From: Cepaea nemoralis
Lineage: Eukaryota > Mollusca > Gastropoda > Stylommatophora > Helicidae
Length of the DNA stretch: 64,000 nt
Assembly (NCBI GenBank): GCA_014155875.1
Contig: JACEFZ010028317.1
Coordinates: 1 to 64,000, forward strand
Direction: 5' to 3'
Below are positions 34,693 through 45,739 of this stretch, piece by piece; within the stretch, counting starts at the first letter, position 1, and each line of letters begins with the position of its first letter. The position numbers and the translations under genes are program-made. The notes beneath the pieces are model-generated. The model made no database searches and was not told the origin of the DNA. It was given only the letters and a program-made list of their open reading frames with translations.

Positions 34693-35497
34693 CCATAGGC
34701 ATCGTCACCTGCATAATTAAATTTTGTTTCTAGACAACACTAGGCAGATCTAGATATTTCAATTAGAAAATTAGAAATAATACCACCCTAACGACACACA
34801 GAAGAGTTACACAGAAGAGTTCCGTGATGGGGTTTCCACTGTAGGTTTTTTATTGTGCACGGCTCGTAGAGAGAGAGTTGTATTGGTTGTAGCCTTTCAT
34901 GTCTGCAGGGATGCTTGTCTAGCTACAAGGTTTATTTTCCAAGCTAGTAGTGGGCAAACAGGACTGCATTACTAGGGTTACATATTGGTATAGCTAACTA
35001 GGAACTTGTGTGTCAACATACTTGATTGACCACGTTTTGATGTGGGACTCGTTACATAATTAAGTTGATCTTACCATTCTCGCTGACAAAAACACTCTGT
35101 GTGTAAGGAACAAGCAAAGGCAAAATAAATAGTTCCCACAAAGTTTCATGTTAAGGGAAGATGTATACTGAAAATTAAGAAAATACTGCTATCAGCAGAC
35201 TTTCTGTGGCAAAGAAAAAAAGACTTCCTAGCAGACAGGATTACGAACTGCGTCGGTAATCCCTTCGCCCGACTCAGGCTAAATCAGTAATCTACAAGAA
35301 GACGAATGAAAAACTTTCTTTGTCCATGAAGGCGACGACAGAACTGTGCTCTTGTTGTTCTCCTAAAGTGTTAAACGCTAGAATTAATTATCACAAAAAA
35401 CGTAGACGAATACTTGCATCACACCTTTTGAGGCACGTTTGGCTATATGCTTAAGTAGTAAAGGACTGTTACGCTCCTTAATGCGCTTTGGGTATAT
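34693..35497. other. Non-coding stretch
   Basis: No gene recognised. Confidence 0.45.
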
Positions 35498-35543
35498 GGT
35501 TGGTTAGTTAGTTTAGTAGTTAGTAATTAGTTAGTTAGTTAGT

Positions 35544-35605
<62 letters not shown>
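35498..35605. repeat. (GTTA)n microsatellite, tail of a SINE
   Basis: About 100 bp of GTTA with early interruptions. On the minus strand it is the TAAC tail that follows SINE family 1. Confidence 0.9.
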
Positions 35606-35607
<2 letters not shown>

Positions 35608-35845
35608 ATATCCTTTACAGGACGTCGTAGTCAACCCCAGTATTTTTGACTGTTTGTGATTTCTTGGCAAGTTTACGTTCAGTAGCTTGCCATTGCTTTG
35701 TAAACGACCAGAACTCATCCAATTTTAGAAAACCCAAGGCAAGGAGATCTGCTGCCAAATAACCTGCAGCTGTGTTTCGAAAGCGGGATGCGGGATTACA
35801 AACTGCATTCGTAACCCCTTGGTCACAGAGCCGGTATATGGTGCA
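35606..35845 (-). repeat. SINE family 1, near-complete, minus orientation
   Basis: From ATATCCTTTACAGGACGTCG to the head GGGATTACAAACTGCATTCG and AGAGCCGG. In minus orientation the head reads GACCAAGGGGTTACG (A-box-like) and CTTTCGAAAC (B-box-like). Confidence 0.75.
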
Positions 35846-35929
35846 AGACTCACATGTTATAGGCAATAGGCAGTCGGTGGTTGAAGTGGTCGGTATCAAG
35901 CCGATGTCCCTGACCTCGCAAGACATTAT

Positions 35930-36050
35930 AAGATGGGACGACCTGGGAGTGTCAATTATTTTAAGAATTAGAATCCACCCCAGTGCGGATAGGACCTGCC
36001 ACCACCGAGACGACAGGCGGGTGTCTAGCCACTACGCTACCGTGGTCACC
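35930..36050 (-). repeat. SINE family 3 head, minus orientation
   Basis: On the minus strand CCACGGTAGCGTAGTGGCTA (A-box), then GCAGGTCCTATCC in the B-box position. Confidence 0.55.
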
Positions 36051-36184
36051 ACTGTGTTAAACGCTTGATATATTCAACACCAAAAGTACAGAATACGTCT
36101 TTATCTTTCCCTCATTGAGGCGCATTGCGTATATGGTGTCGGTTCCATGTTTGCTTAGACCCATCGGCGCTCGGTGGGTGATCA

Positions 36185-36372
36185 TCTTTGTATCATATCT
36201 GCCGCCCGTGCTTCCAAAATAAGCCATTTTAGGATGAGTCGACCTCGTACCGGGGCCAATTCGTTTTTTTTTTTTGTTTTTTTTTACAAATACCCTCCTC
36301 AATGCTAATTTGAGCACATGACCACCGGCTCGGAAGGCAAGCACGCTAGCCGCTACTTTGCCGCGGATCCCG
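36185..36372 (-). repeat. tRNA-like SINE, minus orientation
   Basis: The minus strand begins with GCGGCAAAGTAGCGGCTAGC and has CATGTGCTCAAATTAGC in the T-arm position. T-rich runs near 36264 would be A-rich on that strand. Confidence 0.45.
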
Positions 36373-36674
36373 TCTGATACACGTCCTAATGATTTGTCGT
36401 ACCAAGGAAGACACCTCTGGTGTTCATCTCAAAAGGGAACTGTGTTGCCGCAATATCACTTCGCCACCATATCACTGTGTAAAATTATGGCTCGGATGAT
36501 GTTAGTTTCTTATCACAGAGGTCAGATGTCGTGTTCAATTCCCACGTGCGATAACGTGTTTTTTTTTTTTTTTTTGGTCTGCATCTGCCGTGTGTACCTG
36601 AATTTACAGCAACCATGAGATTACACGTTTATACCTTGCTAGTTCAAAGGGATACTTTCTCTTCTTACCGACAG

Positions 36675-36720
36675 CCAATGACAGCTGTAGTTTTAACAAA
36701 TCATACAACCGTATATAAAT
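36675..36720 (+). promoter_or_regulatory. CCAAT and TATA boxes upstream of the LRR gene
   Basis: CCAAT at 36675-36679 and TATATAAAT at 36712-36720, about 120 bp before the ATG at 36834. Start of transcription is expected around 36735-36750. Confidence 0.6.
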
Positions 36721-36833
36721 AGCCCACGTTGAGCAGTATTTTTGTTTAAAAGAACTAAGGAGGTAGGTGAAGACATTGTTTCACTTGAAGACGCCTGAGT
36801 TATGTTTAGATTCTGCCTATATAGTCAGACAAG

Positions 36834-36932
36834 ATGAAGTGGACGAGCAGCAGTACCGGTCTCCAACTGTGGGTTCTTGGCGTAATGTTTGTCACGCTCG
36901 TCGTGGCTAAAACTTGTCCTTACACACATCCG
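36834..36932 (+). CDS. LRR gene exon 1: signal peptide
   Basis: ATG at 36834 opens 33 codons: a short polar start (MKWTSSSTG), a hydrophobic stretch (LQLWVLGVMFVTLVVA) and KTCPYTHP, ending at a GTGAGC splice donor in phase 0. This is a signal peptide with cleavage likely near Ala25. The Cys at residue 28 is the first of the four LRRNT cysteines; the rest (C-K-C and a later C) are in exon 2, giving the C-x6-C-x-C-x6-C spacing typical of LRR N-terminal caps. The exon lies 120 bp below TATA and CCAAT motifs. Found by reading, as it is too short to appear as a long frame. Confidence 0.7.
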
Positions 36933-37581
36933 GTGAGCATGTATTGTGTTCCCGTAAATGTATTTTATATTTACCAACTAATGTGTGTGAAACATCCAGT
37001 GCACTAGTTATTGTTGATTAATGAAAGCAGTTTAACGACATTGTGAATGTTTCCGTAAATATTTTTTTTTAATATTTACCAAGCAAACAAACATTACACG
37101 TGTTTTTGTTTCTCGATGAAAGCTGTTTAACGACATCGTGAATGTGTTTTTATGATATTCTTATAAAGACGACTATTTATACTTTAAATTTTCCTATCAG
37201 GGCACTATGTCCGTGTCTATTGACAACGAAATACCTCAAACTTATGAACGAACCATTACCCACTGAGAACTAATCCCACCCAGTCACTATGTACTGTGCC
37301 AAATCACGGCCTGGTTGCATCCTAACACGCTTCTCCTCAGATGTGAAGTTTCAGTAACAGTCTTGCACACCCGTTGTTTTCTTGGATCGGAGAGGGGGGA
37401 AAGACCTCTTAAAAAACAGTCAAAGTACAGATGCATCTTTGGAACCGGGATGGGAGAATCATTTCTACACCTGTCTCACTCCGATATTTAGTTAGTTGTA
37501 CATTCTTACGTGATTCGTAATCCCGTATACACGGGTTAGAAACACAGAGGTGCTGGGTTGTGTTTTTTTTAAAGGTGTAAG

Positions 37582-37930
37582 TACCGGTCGTTCAGAAAGC
37601 AGTGGCGAACTACTGAAGTAACACTTGCCCAGAAATCACGAACAGCCAAAATGCTGGGGTTGATTGCTACGTCCTGGAAGGACATGCAACTAAATTTGTT
37701 TATATTCTTTACAGGACGTCATAGTTTTCCCCAGCAGTTTCTGATTGATTTCTTGGCAAGTTTTTACGTTCAGTAGTTTGCCATTGATTTCTAAACGACC
37801 GGCATTTATACCATTGTATAAAAACCAGAGTAAGTCGGTCTGCTTCCAAATCGCCCGCAGCTGTGCTTCGAACGTGGATGCAGGATTGCGAATTGTATTC
37901 GTAACCCCTTCGCCAAGTCAGATACATACA
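37582..37930. repeat. Inverted pair of SINE family 1 copies
   Basis: A plus-strand 3' half (37582-37700, from ACCGGTCGTTCAGAAAGC) faces a minus-strand copy (37705-37925, ending ACGACCGGCATTTATACC and the head). The arms, about 105 bp each, can form a long hairpin in RNA of intron 1. Confidence 0.75.
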
Positions 37931-38184
37931 AGTCATTTTCAGGGCTCAAACCCCGCACCAGAGAACGGACCAACTCAGTCTTCTAGAGGATTCCACAGCC
38001 AGTCAAACTTTATAGGTTGCCTTATGCATTATATTTCATCAGATTCATACAAAACACAATTCCCAAATAGTTAAAACCAAGAGATGTAACAACTGCTTAG
38101 TCGGGCACTTGAGAGCGTTACATCCTTGCCACATGTCATGCACTTCCTGTAGTTGGAATTATTTATGATATTGATAAGAGAGAG

Positions 38185-38562
38185 AGTCGAGTAAAGAAAG
38201 CCAAGCCAATTTACATGCATATAACATGATATGATGTTGGGTCTTCATTTGAGAACAAAGTCACACAAAGAAAGCCAAGCCCATTTACATGCATATAACA
38301 TGATATGATGTAAAGGTGTTTATTTGATAACAAAGTCACACACAGAAAGACAAGCTTATTTACATGCACTATATCATGATATGGTGTTAGGTATTCTTTT
38401 GAGAAGAAAGTCACACAAAGAAAGCCAAACCCATTTACATGCATATATCATGATATGGTGTTAGGTATTCTTTTGAGAACAAAGTCACACAAAGAAAGCC
38501 AAGCCCATTTACATGCATATTTCATAATATGGTGTAAGGGTGTTTGTTTCTGGCAACCAAAC
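38185..38562 (+). repeat. 75-bp minisatellite, 5 units
   Basis: Units contain AGTCACACAAAGAAAGCCAA and CATTTACATGCATAT; the middle ones are close to each other, the outer ones diverged. Confidence 0.93.
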
Positions 38563-38634
38563 AACATAGCATTGTGATAGTCAGCAGCTGTTACCTTTCC
38601 AAATATGAAATGTTACTTGCGCCTATCAGGACGT

Positions 38635-38910
38635 TTGCGATCAACATCAATCGCAGGTTGATTTCCTAGGCATATTAACGTGCAGTGGTTTGGCACTGCT
38701 TTCTGAACCGGAAGCTAAACTGATTGGTGTAGGGGTAGACCCATTGACCCCGCTATCAGTGCACCAAACATTTACGTTCAAGCGCATTATTCCACGTGAT
38801 CACGCTGACTGCTGAAAATTGTTGCATCCACATGATGATTTTCTAGCCAATTCTACATTCAGTAGTTTGCCATTGCTTCCTAACGAGAAGTCCATTTTTA
38901 AGTTCAAATT
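38635..38910 (-). repeat. Degenerate SINE family 1 pieces
   Basis: GTAGTTTGCCATTGC- and TTTCTGAACCGG-like blocks in the order of the minus-strand SINE, heavily mutated. Confidence 0.45.
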
Positions 38911-39008
38911 AATGCCAGTGTAGGGTACTTGTCCAAATACATGTTATTCATGTTATGAGACTGGGGGATGCCGTACAGACCGAAACCACTTCAGAAGTAG
39001 ACTAGAAT

Positions 39009-39132
39009 AAGGAGAAGGAGGAGGAAGGAAGGCGAGGAAGAAGAAGAAGAAGAAGAAGAAGAAGAAGAAGAAGAAGAAGAAGAAGAAGAAGAAGAAGAAG
39101 AAGAAGAAGAAGAAGAAGAAGAGAAGAAGAAG

Positions 39133-39164
<32 letters not shown>

Positions 39165-40253
39165 GGAAGAGGAGAAGAAGAAGAAGAAGAAGAAGAAGAA
39201 GAAGAAGAAGAAGAAGAAGAAGAAGAAGAAGAAGAAGAAGAAGAAGAAGAAGAAGAAGAAGAAGAAGAAGAAGAAGAAAGAAGCAGAAGCAGAAGCAGAA
39301 GAAGAAGAAGAAGAAGAAGAAGAAGAAGAAGAAGAAGAAGAAGAAGAAGGAGGAGGAGGAGGAGGAGGAGGAGGAGGAGAAGAAGGTGGAGGCGGAGGAG
39401 GAGGAGGAGGAGAAGAAGAAGAAGAAGAAGAAGAAGAAGAAGAAGAAGAAGAAGAAGAAGAAGAAGAAGAAGAAGAAGAAGAAGAAGAAGAAGAAGAAGA
39501 GAAGAAGAAGAAGAAGAAGAAGAAGAAGAAGAAGAAGAAGAAGAAGAAGAAGAAGAAGAAGAAGAAGAAGAAGAAGAAGAAGAAGAAGAAGAAGAAGAAG
39601 GACGAGGAAGAAGAGGAAGAAACGAAGAAGAAGAAGAAGAAGAAGAAGAAGAAGAAGAAGAAGAAGAAGAAGAAGAAGAAGAAGAAGGAAGAAGAAGAAG
39701 AAGAAGAAGAAGAAGAAGAAGAAGAAGAAAGAAGAAGAAGAACGAAGAAGAAGAAGAAGAAGAAGAAGAAGAAGAAGAAGAAGAAGAAGAAGAAGAAGAA
39801 GAAGAAGAAGAAGAAGAAGAAGAAGAAGAAGAAGAAGAAGAAGAAGAAGAAGAAGAAGAAGAACGAAGAAGAAGAAGAAGAAGAAGAAGAAGAAGAAGAA
39901 GAAGAAGAAGAAGAAGAAGAAGAAGAAGAAGAAGAAGAAGAAGAAGAAGAAGAAGAAGAAGAAGAAGAAGAAGAAGAAGAAGAAGAAGAAGAAGAAGAAA
40001 GAAGGAAGAAGAAGAAGAAGAAGAAGAAGAAGAAGAAGAAGAAGAAGAAGAAGAAGAAGAAGAAGAAGAAGAAGAAGAAGAAGAAGAAGAAGAAGAAGAA
40101 GAAGAAGAAGAAGAAGAAGAAGAAGAAGAAGACGAAGACGAAGAAGAAGAAGAAGAAGAAGAAGAAGAAGAAGAAGAAGAAGAAGAAGAAGAAGAAGAAG
40201 AAGAAGAAGAAGAAGAAGAAGAAGAAGAAGAAGAAGAAGAAGAAGAAGAAGAC
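39009..40253 (+). repeat. 1.2 kb (GAA)n purine array
   Basis: Almost pure GAA with interruptions (GGA blocks near 39350-39410, GACGAG near 39601, single-base frame slips). All purine on +, so it can form triplex or sticky DNA. Six-hundred-base and longer open frames in either direction are due to absence of stop codons. Confidence 0.99.
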
Positions 40254-40624
40254 AATGGATTGAGGATTCACTTGAAGTATTAACAAACTGATGAAAAATT
40301 TTCAAGCGAAGTAAAACTAGCCATTAAAAGCTGGGGTTGATGCGAATTCGTTAGTGTAATAGTTGTGGGGATTGAGCTGATAATGTCATAAAGGCTGACA
40401 GACGAGGGCTCAACACCTGCTAAAGTGAGAAACAGACTAGTCACCTATTTCCCCGCGCATTCTAGTCTCCAAAATGTGACGGATCCATCACATCACAAAC
40501 CGACAGCAGGTTCCTACTTCGGCAGCAAATCACCTTGCGTTGATTTAAATCGTATGACCATCGGTCGTAAAGAAAGCTAAAACAAACTACAGAAAGTAAA
40601 ATGTGTTTAGTACATCAGAATCAA
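40254..40624. other. Non-coding stretch in intron 1
   Basis: No gene recognised. Confidence 0.45.
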
Positions 40625-40690
40625 CCAATACATGCTGGGGTTGATTGTAAAGTCCTATGGAGGACATGCAACTAACTTAACATATTTTAA
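40625..40690 (+). repeat. SINE family 1, 3' end only
   Basis: ATGCTGGGGTTGATTGTAAA and GAGGACATGCAACTAAC match the 3' end block and tail start. Confidence 0.65.
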
Positions 40691-40789
40691 GTGATAGTGA
40701 ATCTTGTCAACTCTCCGGTGTTTGTGTCGCAAGGTCTTCTTGTCAACTATACCATATTTCCTTACCAGTGTACTAAAGGTACTGAAGTC

Positions 40790-41025
40790 GAGAGTGTCAA
40801 CTTCATTACACCGGGTGTTATCGCATCGGGCTCGGTCTTTCTCCGCAGAACGACAAGCCGCTTGCCGAAAGCATCACTCGAAGCACGAACTCCGTTGCTT
40901 TAGTGAAGACCCTCCAGGAGCCCGGAACAATTATACCCGCACTCTGAACAACGTAGACTGGGGAACGAACCCACGACCCATGGACGTGAGGTAGACCGCT
41001 TAGCCACGTCAACATAGAGATTTCA
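40790..41025 (-). repeat. SINE family 2, complete head and body, minus orientation
   Basis: The minus strand shows ACGTGGCTAAGCGGTCTACC (A-box), GTGGGTTCGTTCCCC (B-box) and the body motif GGAGTTCGTGCTTCG. The best-preserved tRNA-like head in the window; no CCA end or full cloverleaf, so not a tRNA gene. Confidence 0.75.
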
Positions 41026-41108
41026 CGGGGGGAAAAAGGCGAGGGGGTAATCATCAGTCTTTCATCTGTAATACGTTTGTATATTTAAAAGTAAAGAATC
41101 TTTCTACA

Positions 41109-41290
41109 ACAAGCAATGATGTACAGACCAGAGGGAAACAGGGGAAGAGGCCGACCATGTAAACGTTGGACGGAGGGAATAACAGAGTCCGTGGGAATAT
41201 CGATACATGAAGCCCATAAGCGGGCACTCTCCCGCTGTTTATACTTCACCTCGATACCGCAAGGAACAAGAGGAACATGATGAGATGAGA
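41109..41290 (+). mobile_element. LINE 3'-end fragment
   Basis: Translation GNRGRGRPCKRWTEGITESV followed by EAHKRAL is the basic C-terminus of RTE-like LINE proteins; it ends in a short ATGAG repeat. Confidence 0.6.
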
Positions 41291-41394
41291 TGCGATGAAT
41301 CTTTCTACAAACCGGGAGCCATAGTGGCTATACAGTGCTAGCCATATAATTGTATAGACCAAGTGGCAACCGTGGGTGATGTGGACAATATCAT

Positions 41395-41695
41395 GCCGGC
41401 TGTCCACGGTCAGCATGGCTGAATGGATAAGAACGAATATTCTTAAACATCCGATGTGCTGATGCCGAGGTAAGGGGTTCAACCCCTACACCGGACAGCT
41501 GGAATAAAATGGTTACCTCTCGTCGTTGACTTGGGGGCGTAAATTACAAGTACCTCTGAAGTCGGAGTGGGTTCGCCAAATGGCGAGGGTCACTGTTAAT
41601 AGGGAAAGCTAATCCACACACAAATTTAAGTCCAGCGCACTGGAGGTAGTGTATGGACTACGCTTGAGTTCAAAGCGAGCGAGCGCAAAAACAAA
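41395..41695 (+). repeat. tRNA-like head plus repeat R4
   Basis: CATGGCTGAATGGATAAG (A-box) and GGGGTTCAACCCCTACACC (B-box) precede the R4 block also found at 23.87-24.01 kb, so R4 is probably the body of another SINE. Confidence 0.6.
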
Positions 41696-41938
41696 CAAAA
41701 AACACAAAAATGCAACAACAACAACAACAAACAAATGCCGACTTCCTTTACTTCCGCCCAAAGATTTCATGTCACCAATTTTATGAGCAAACTCCAGAAC
41801 CTAGATGGCCATTCTAACACATAACCACAGCGCCCGCAGTCATGATTTTTTGCTTGGTAATTTCTAATTTTGCCATTATAACTTGTGATATTTTAAGAAA
41901 TGATATTATCAAATAGTGGGATCAACAGCTTTATCACG

Positions 41939-41939
<1 letters not shown>

Positions 41940-41983
<44 letters not shown>

Positions 41984-42020
41984 CGCGTGTGTGTGTGTGC
42001 GCGTGTGTGTGTGTGTGTGC
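41940..42020. repeat. (GT)n microsatellite
   Basis: About 80 bp of GT with GC interruptions. Confidence 0.97.
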
Positions 42021-42035
42021 TTGCTGCTCTGTGGC

Positions 42036-42290
42036 GAAAACCGGATCTGTGGTAGAGGGGTGACGAATACAATTCTTAATCCTGCATACCGCGTTCGAAA
42101 TACAGCTGCCGTCGATTTGGAAGCAGACAGTTTTGCGATGGTTTCATTCAATGATATGATTGCCGGTCGTTCAGAAAGCAATGGCAAACTATTGAACGTA
42201 AACTTGCCCAGTAATCACAACAGTCAACAACAAAAATGCTGGAGTTAACTGCTACATCCTGTAAAGAATATACAGCTAATTAACTTTAAC
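42036..42290 (+). repeat. SINE family 1, plus orientation
   Basis: Head ACCGGATCTGTGGTAGAGGG, CGCGTTCGAAATACAGCTGC (B-box region), body CGGTCGTTCAGAAAGCAATG and end TCCTGTAAAGAATAT with a short AACT-like tail. Confidence 0.75.
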
Positions 42291-42463
42291 TTGTTTATAC
42301 CCCAGGATCATTTTCGCTGGTGCTACGGAGTTCGTGCTTTGTGCGACGTTTTCGGTAGGGCGCCCTGCGGTCATGTTTATGCGATTAATAGTATCATTTC
42401 TTCTTGAACTTCCCTTTTCCCATTTTATTTTTAATCGCACTATTGTGTTTTATTTTCACACAG

Positions 42464-42568
42464 AACTGCAAATGTGTCGGTACTTCCGTTACTTGCACTA
42501 ATCTACAGACAATTCCACCCCTGGATTCAGGAACTGATGTCATTGCCGTTGACACCTTAGACTTTGAA
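42464..42568 (+). CDS. LRR gene exon 2: LRRNT cap
   Basis: A 35-codon exon bounded by a strong acceptor (pyrimidine tract, then TTTTCACACAG) and a perfect donor GTAAGT. It encodes NCKCVGTSVTCTNLQTIPPL and a first LRR-like strand (VIAVDTLDFE). With the Cys of exon 1 this gives the LRRNT pattern. Both borders are phase 0, matching the acceptor of exon 3 at 45740, where the joined reading LDFE then RGQIATIPANSL makes a regular LRR. A longer open frame starting upstream at 42404 only reads through the intron's pyrimidine tract. Confidence 0.75.
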
Positions 42569-42589
42569 GTAAGTATCTTACAGGAGTGT

Positions 42590-43020
42590 TGAAGTGATAC
42601 ATAGAACCTGTACTTTTGTATGGATGTGAATCGTGGACAATGAGCAGACAAGCTGAAAGACATTAGCTTGCTTTGGAAATGTGGTTTCTGAGGAAAATAC
42701 AAAGAATATCATGGATAGACAGAAACACCAGTGACAATGACAAGAAACAAATGAAAATCGTAAACTGATTAAAGAAATTAGACGTAGATAATAAACATTT
42801 TTGGCCACGTTATGGGAAGAAATAAATTTGAGAACTTGATGACAAGTAGCAAGATCGAAGGGGAGAGAACAAGGGGAAAGCAGAGAAGTAAATACCTGGA
42901 TGGCTTGACAACGTAATATGGTCGAGACAATATCATTGTACTGATCCACGACTCTGGTGATCGAGTGATATTGTAAATCATGACCACCCAACTTATCGGT
43001 ACGACATGAAGAATGAATGA
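42590..43020 (+). mobile_element. RTE-like LINE 3' end, copy a
   Basis: LYGCESWTMSRQAERH, ALEMWFLRKMQRISWID and later RGENKGK...GWLDN are the C-terminal landmarks of RTE-like LINE proteins, with stops. Ends with GAATGAATGA. Confidence 0.75.
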
Positions 43021-43280
43021 CCATGGACAGACAGAAAAACCAATTAGCAAGCCTTACAAGAAACAAATGTAAACCGTAAACTGATAAGAGAAATTAGACG
43101 TAGACGGTCAAGATTTTTAGGCACTTTATGAGATGAAATAAACTAGAGAACTTTGTGACAACTGGCAAGGTTGAGGAGAAAAGAACAAAGGGGAAGACAT
43201 AGAAGTAAATATATGAATGGCTTGGCTAAGTAACGTGGCCTAGACAAGAACATGGAGTACATCCACGATTCACGTCTCTG
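43020..43280 (+). mobile_element. RTE-like LINE 3' end, copy b
   Basis: Repeats the second half of copy a (ACCGTAAACTGATAAGAGAA, AATTAGACGTAGACGG) with divergence, either a tandem duplication or a second insertion. Confidence 0.65.
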
Positions 43281-44091
43281 GTGATTGATTGATTGATTGA
43301 TTGATTTAGGAACCGACATCACAGCATTTGGGACATTCCCATAAGCGCTCCGTCCCCATCCTCAGCAGCCAGCGAAGAGTTCCAACACTAATAGTTCCAG
43401 TAGCAATCTGATTATATGTCCGTCTCGCCTTTCCTCTGAGCGTCGAGCGTCGGCCAGATCCCCTCGTCACACCTCGCTGTCTCATTCTTACCAGACTATG
43501 GTGATCCATTTGCTCCTCCGAGGTGTACACGTGCTCCCACAAGGCCGCAATCACGTCTGCCTTGTCATGCATCAATACTCCACCAAGTTTTGCCGAGCCA
43601 GCCAATCTGTCCGCCTGTTCATTCCCCAGCACACCGGCATGCCCAGGAGAAAAGATCCAGGTGATGCTTGCTACCCGTGACCTCCGAAGTGAAGCAAGCC
43701 ACTCTGCGCGAAGCCTGCTTGTCCTCACCCTCCTCAGCAAGCTTTCTGAGTCAGTTACAATCACAATGTGTGTATGTATCGTGTTTTCTAACCAGCGGAA
43801 AGCTGCACTGACCGCCTCCACCTCCATTCTTAAGCTAGATGTAGTGTCATCATACGCCAGGCTCTCCTGCACCAAACGCCGACTATTAGTTTTTGCCAAG
43901 AACCCCCAGGCACTTCTCCTACCTCTCAACACCGACCCATCCGTGTAGATAATCACATCACCCGGACGAGAATTTTCCTGAATTAGTTGCTGAATTTCCA
44001 CTTCTGTGGCCCCTGCTGGCCACTCCCTGCACTCCCGGCTCAATGTGATCATGTGAGATGGCGAAACATTACTGCCTAAGCTTATCTGCAT
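43281..44091 (-). pseudogene. LINE RNase H domain and 3' end, minus strand
   Basis: The frame of about 260 codons is open. RNase H1 residues: IIYTDGSVLRGRRSAWGF (Asp), RMEVEAVSAAF (Glu), IVTDSESLLRRV (Asp) and SPGHAGVLGNEQADRLAGSA (His, Asp). A basic tail and a WECPKCCDVGS zinc-like end follow. Downstream on the same strand lies an ATCA repeat (43281-43308), a LINE tail. It starts inside the polyprotein, so it is 5'-truncated. Its open frame suggests a young insertion. It lies antisense within LRR intron 2. Confidence 0.88.
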
Positions 44092-44965
44092 GGCACATGA
44101 TGATGATCTTAAACACAGTAGCTACATAACATTTACTGCACAATTTAGTGCGTGGCATAGTTCGCCTTATCTCGTCAGGTGCATACTGCAGAGTTATATA
44201 TCATGTGAAGTGAATAAACGAACAATACGTTGGCTCAAATACTAAATATATATATATATAGTCCATGAACATGTTTGAAGCGAAGTGCAGCGAAATATGC
44301 CAGGCAAGAAGTTGCACAATATATTGTGTATGGATTCCATGTTTAAATTCACTGAGGAAATACGTTGCTTTGAACATGACTCTTTCCTATGACAACATTC
44401 GCACGTGAGTCAATGTTAATGAACATTTCGCAATCGCTACAGAAGAAAATCAAGACTTAATTTTAATTGCAACAGAAACATTATTCAAATAATGTGTACC
44501 AGGAAGAAGGAAGGTCCTGACAATCTACAAGTTCTGAACATCGACGAAAACTGGTTCATAAACAGGACTTTGAAGGGAAACTGAAATGCTTTACACATAC
44601 TAAACGTGGCAGTGGTTTGGTTGACTGCCACTGCCATCGACGATGAACTGTATTTTCGTGGACTGTGTGGGTGAACATCTAGGAAACATCCAGATGGGAA
44701 AATGACTGCCGATTCCATCAGAGATGAACTGGGTGTTTCGTGGGGGACTATTGTGTTGACATTCTGGCAGCGGCATTATGCACAGTGGATCTGTGCGGGC
44801 TGTTGTTTGTCGAGACTCCTGTCTTTTCCACTTTTCACATTGGGCAGTGGGGAGCGTTTTATGCTATATTCACTGGCACAGGAACGGAGCATAATGGGGA
44901 CGACCCGTTGCTGTGAGGTTGGAACTACGACTAACTGACTAACTAACTAACTAAGTGACGCAAGC
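44092..44965. other. Non-coding stretch in intron 2
   Basis: No gene. 44280-44400 (GTGCAGCGAAATATGCCAGG) is similar to 63850-63950, and 44700-44830 to 12150-12290, so both are dispersed repeats. Confidence 0.4.
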
Positions 44966-45080
44966 GTCTGGGAGACGAGGCAGAGGTCGGTCGGTACGAT
45001 GATGGAAACAGAATATGGAAGACACCTTGGGCATAAATATACCCGAGGCAAAAGAACTGGCTAAAGATTGAGAATATGTC
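44966..45080 (+). mobile_element. Possible LINE 3'-end fragment
   Basis: Translation GRRGRGRSVRWW...EDTLGINIPEAKELAKD fits the basic LINE C-terminus. Confidence 0.45.
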
Positions 45081-45380
45081 TTGATTCGATCTAGTTGTTA
45101 CGATGTTTTTCTATGCTTGGGCCATTCTGCTGTTAACCTATGCCCTTCATCTTTCATCTGATATGACACAGTTAAGCATTCTTCTTTGTGTGGACGAACG
45201 AACGAAAATCTTTATTTTCAAAGGTTTAAGATGGACGGCTAGAGACAGCCATCACACTATCTTCGCAAGAAAAGGTTTAAGAGCGATTCAGACTATTTGA
45301 ATTGCAGGGAGAGACAGGTTCAGAACTCTCATAATTGTCTGTGGACGAGTAACTCGACTTGGCATTTTGAGGACCCTTCC

Positions 45381-45384
<4 letters not shown>

Positions 45385-45456
<72 letters not shown>
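45385..45456. repeat. (CT)n microsatellite
   Basis: About 70 bp of CT followed by imperfect CT; it marks the left border of duplication copy 2. Confidence 0.97.
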
Positions 45457-45463
<7 letters not shown>

Positions 45464-45739
45464 GCCTCACGCTGTCGCTTCCCGTCTATCTATCTCTCTC
45501 TCTCTCTGTATCTCGCTGTCTCTCTCTAACACTCTCTCCTATCTGTATATCCTTATTAATTTACAACTCAACAAACCAGGCTGATCTGCTTCTAACCTAC
45601 TCTTGTATGTTTAAACTAATTTTGGATAATTTCAACCCTCAGATTTCAAATTTCGTTACATATAACAGTCATAACATATCGTATTCTGAAGATTATATTT
45701 CAATAAATATGTATCTAATTGTTTCCTCCCTATCGTCAG

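Larger units (their letters stand above)
36933..42463 (+). other. Intron 1 of the LRR gene (5.5 kb)
   Basis: From GTGAGC to a pyrimidine-rich acceptor ending CAG at 42461-42463. It holds an inverted SINE pair, a 75-bp minisatellite, the 1.2 kb GAA array and several SINE/LINE fragments. The length of the GAA block could affect transcription. Confidence 0.6.
42569..45739 (+). other. Intron 2 of the LRR gene (3.2 kb)
   Basis: From GTAAGT to the acceptor CAG at 45737-45739. It contains three LINE remnants, one on the opposite strand with a long open RNase H frame, and a CT microsatellite. Confidence 0.6.

Noticed and set aside
38953..40305. Leu/Phe/Ser-only or Arg/Lys/Glu-only frames of 300-450 codons
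   Set aside because: Translation of a GAA/TTC array, stop-free by composition.
40900..41010. tRNA gene on the minus strand
   Set aside because: Good A- and B-boxes but no complete cloverleaf, and it is followed by a repeated SINE body.
42404..42592. Secreted peptide starting at 42404
   Set aside because: Starts with TTG and its 'signal peptide' is the pyrimidine tract of a splice acceptor; the real exon is 42464-42568 and the signal peptide is in exon 1.
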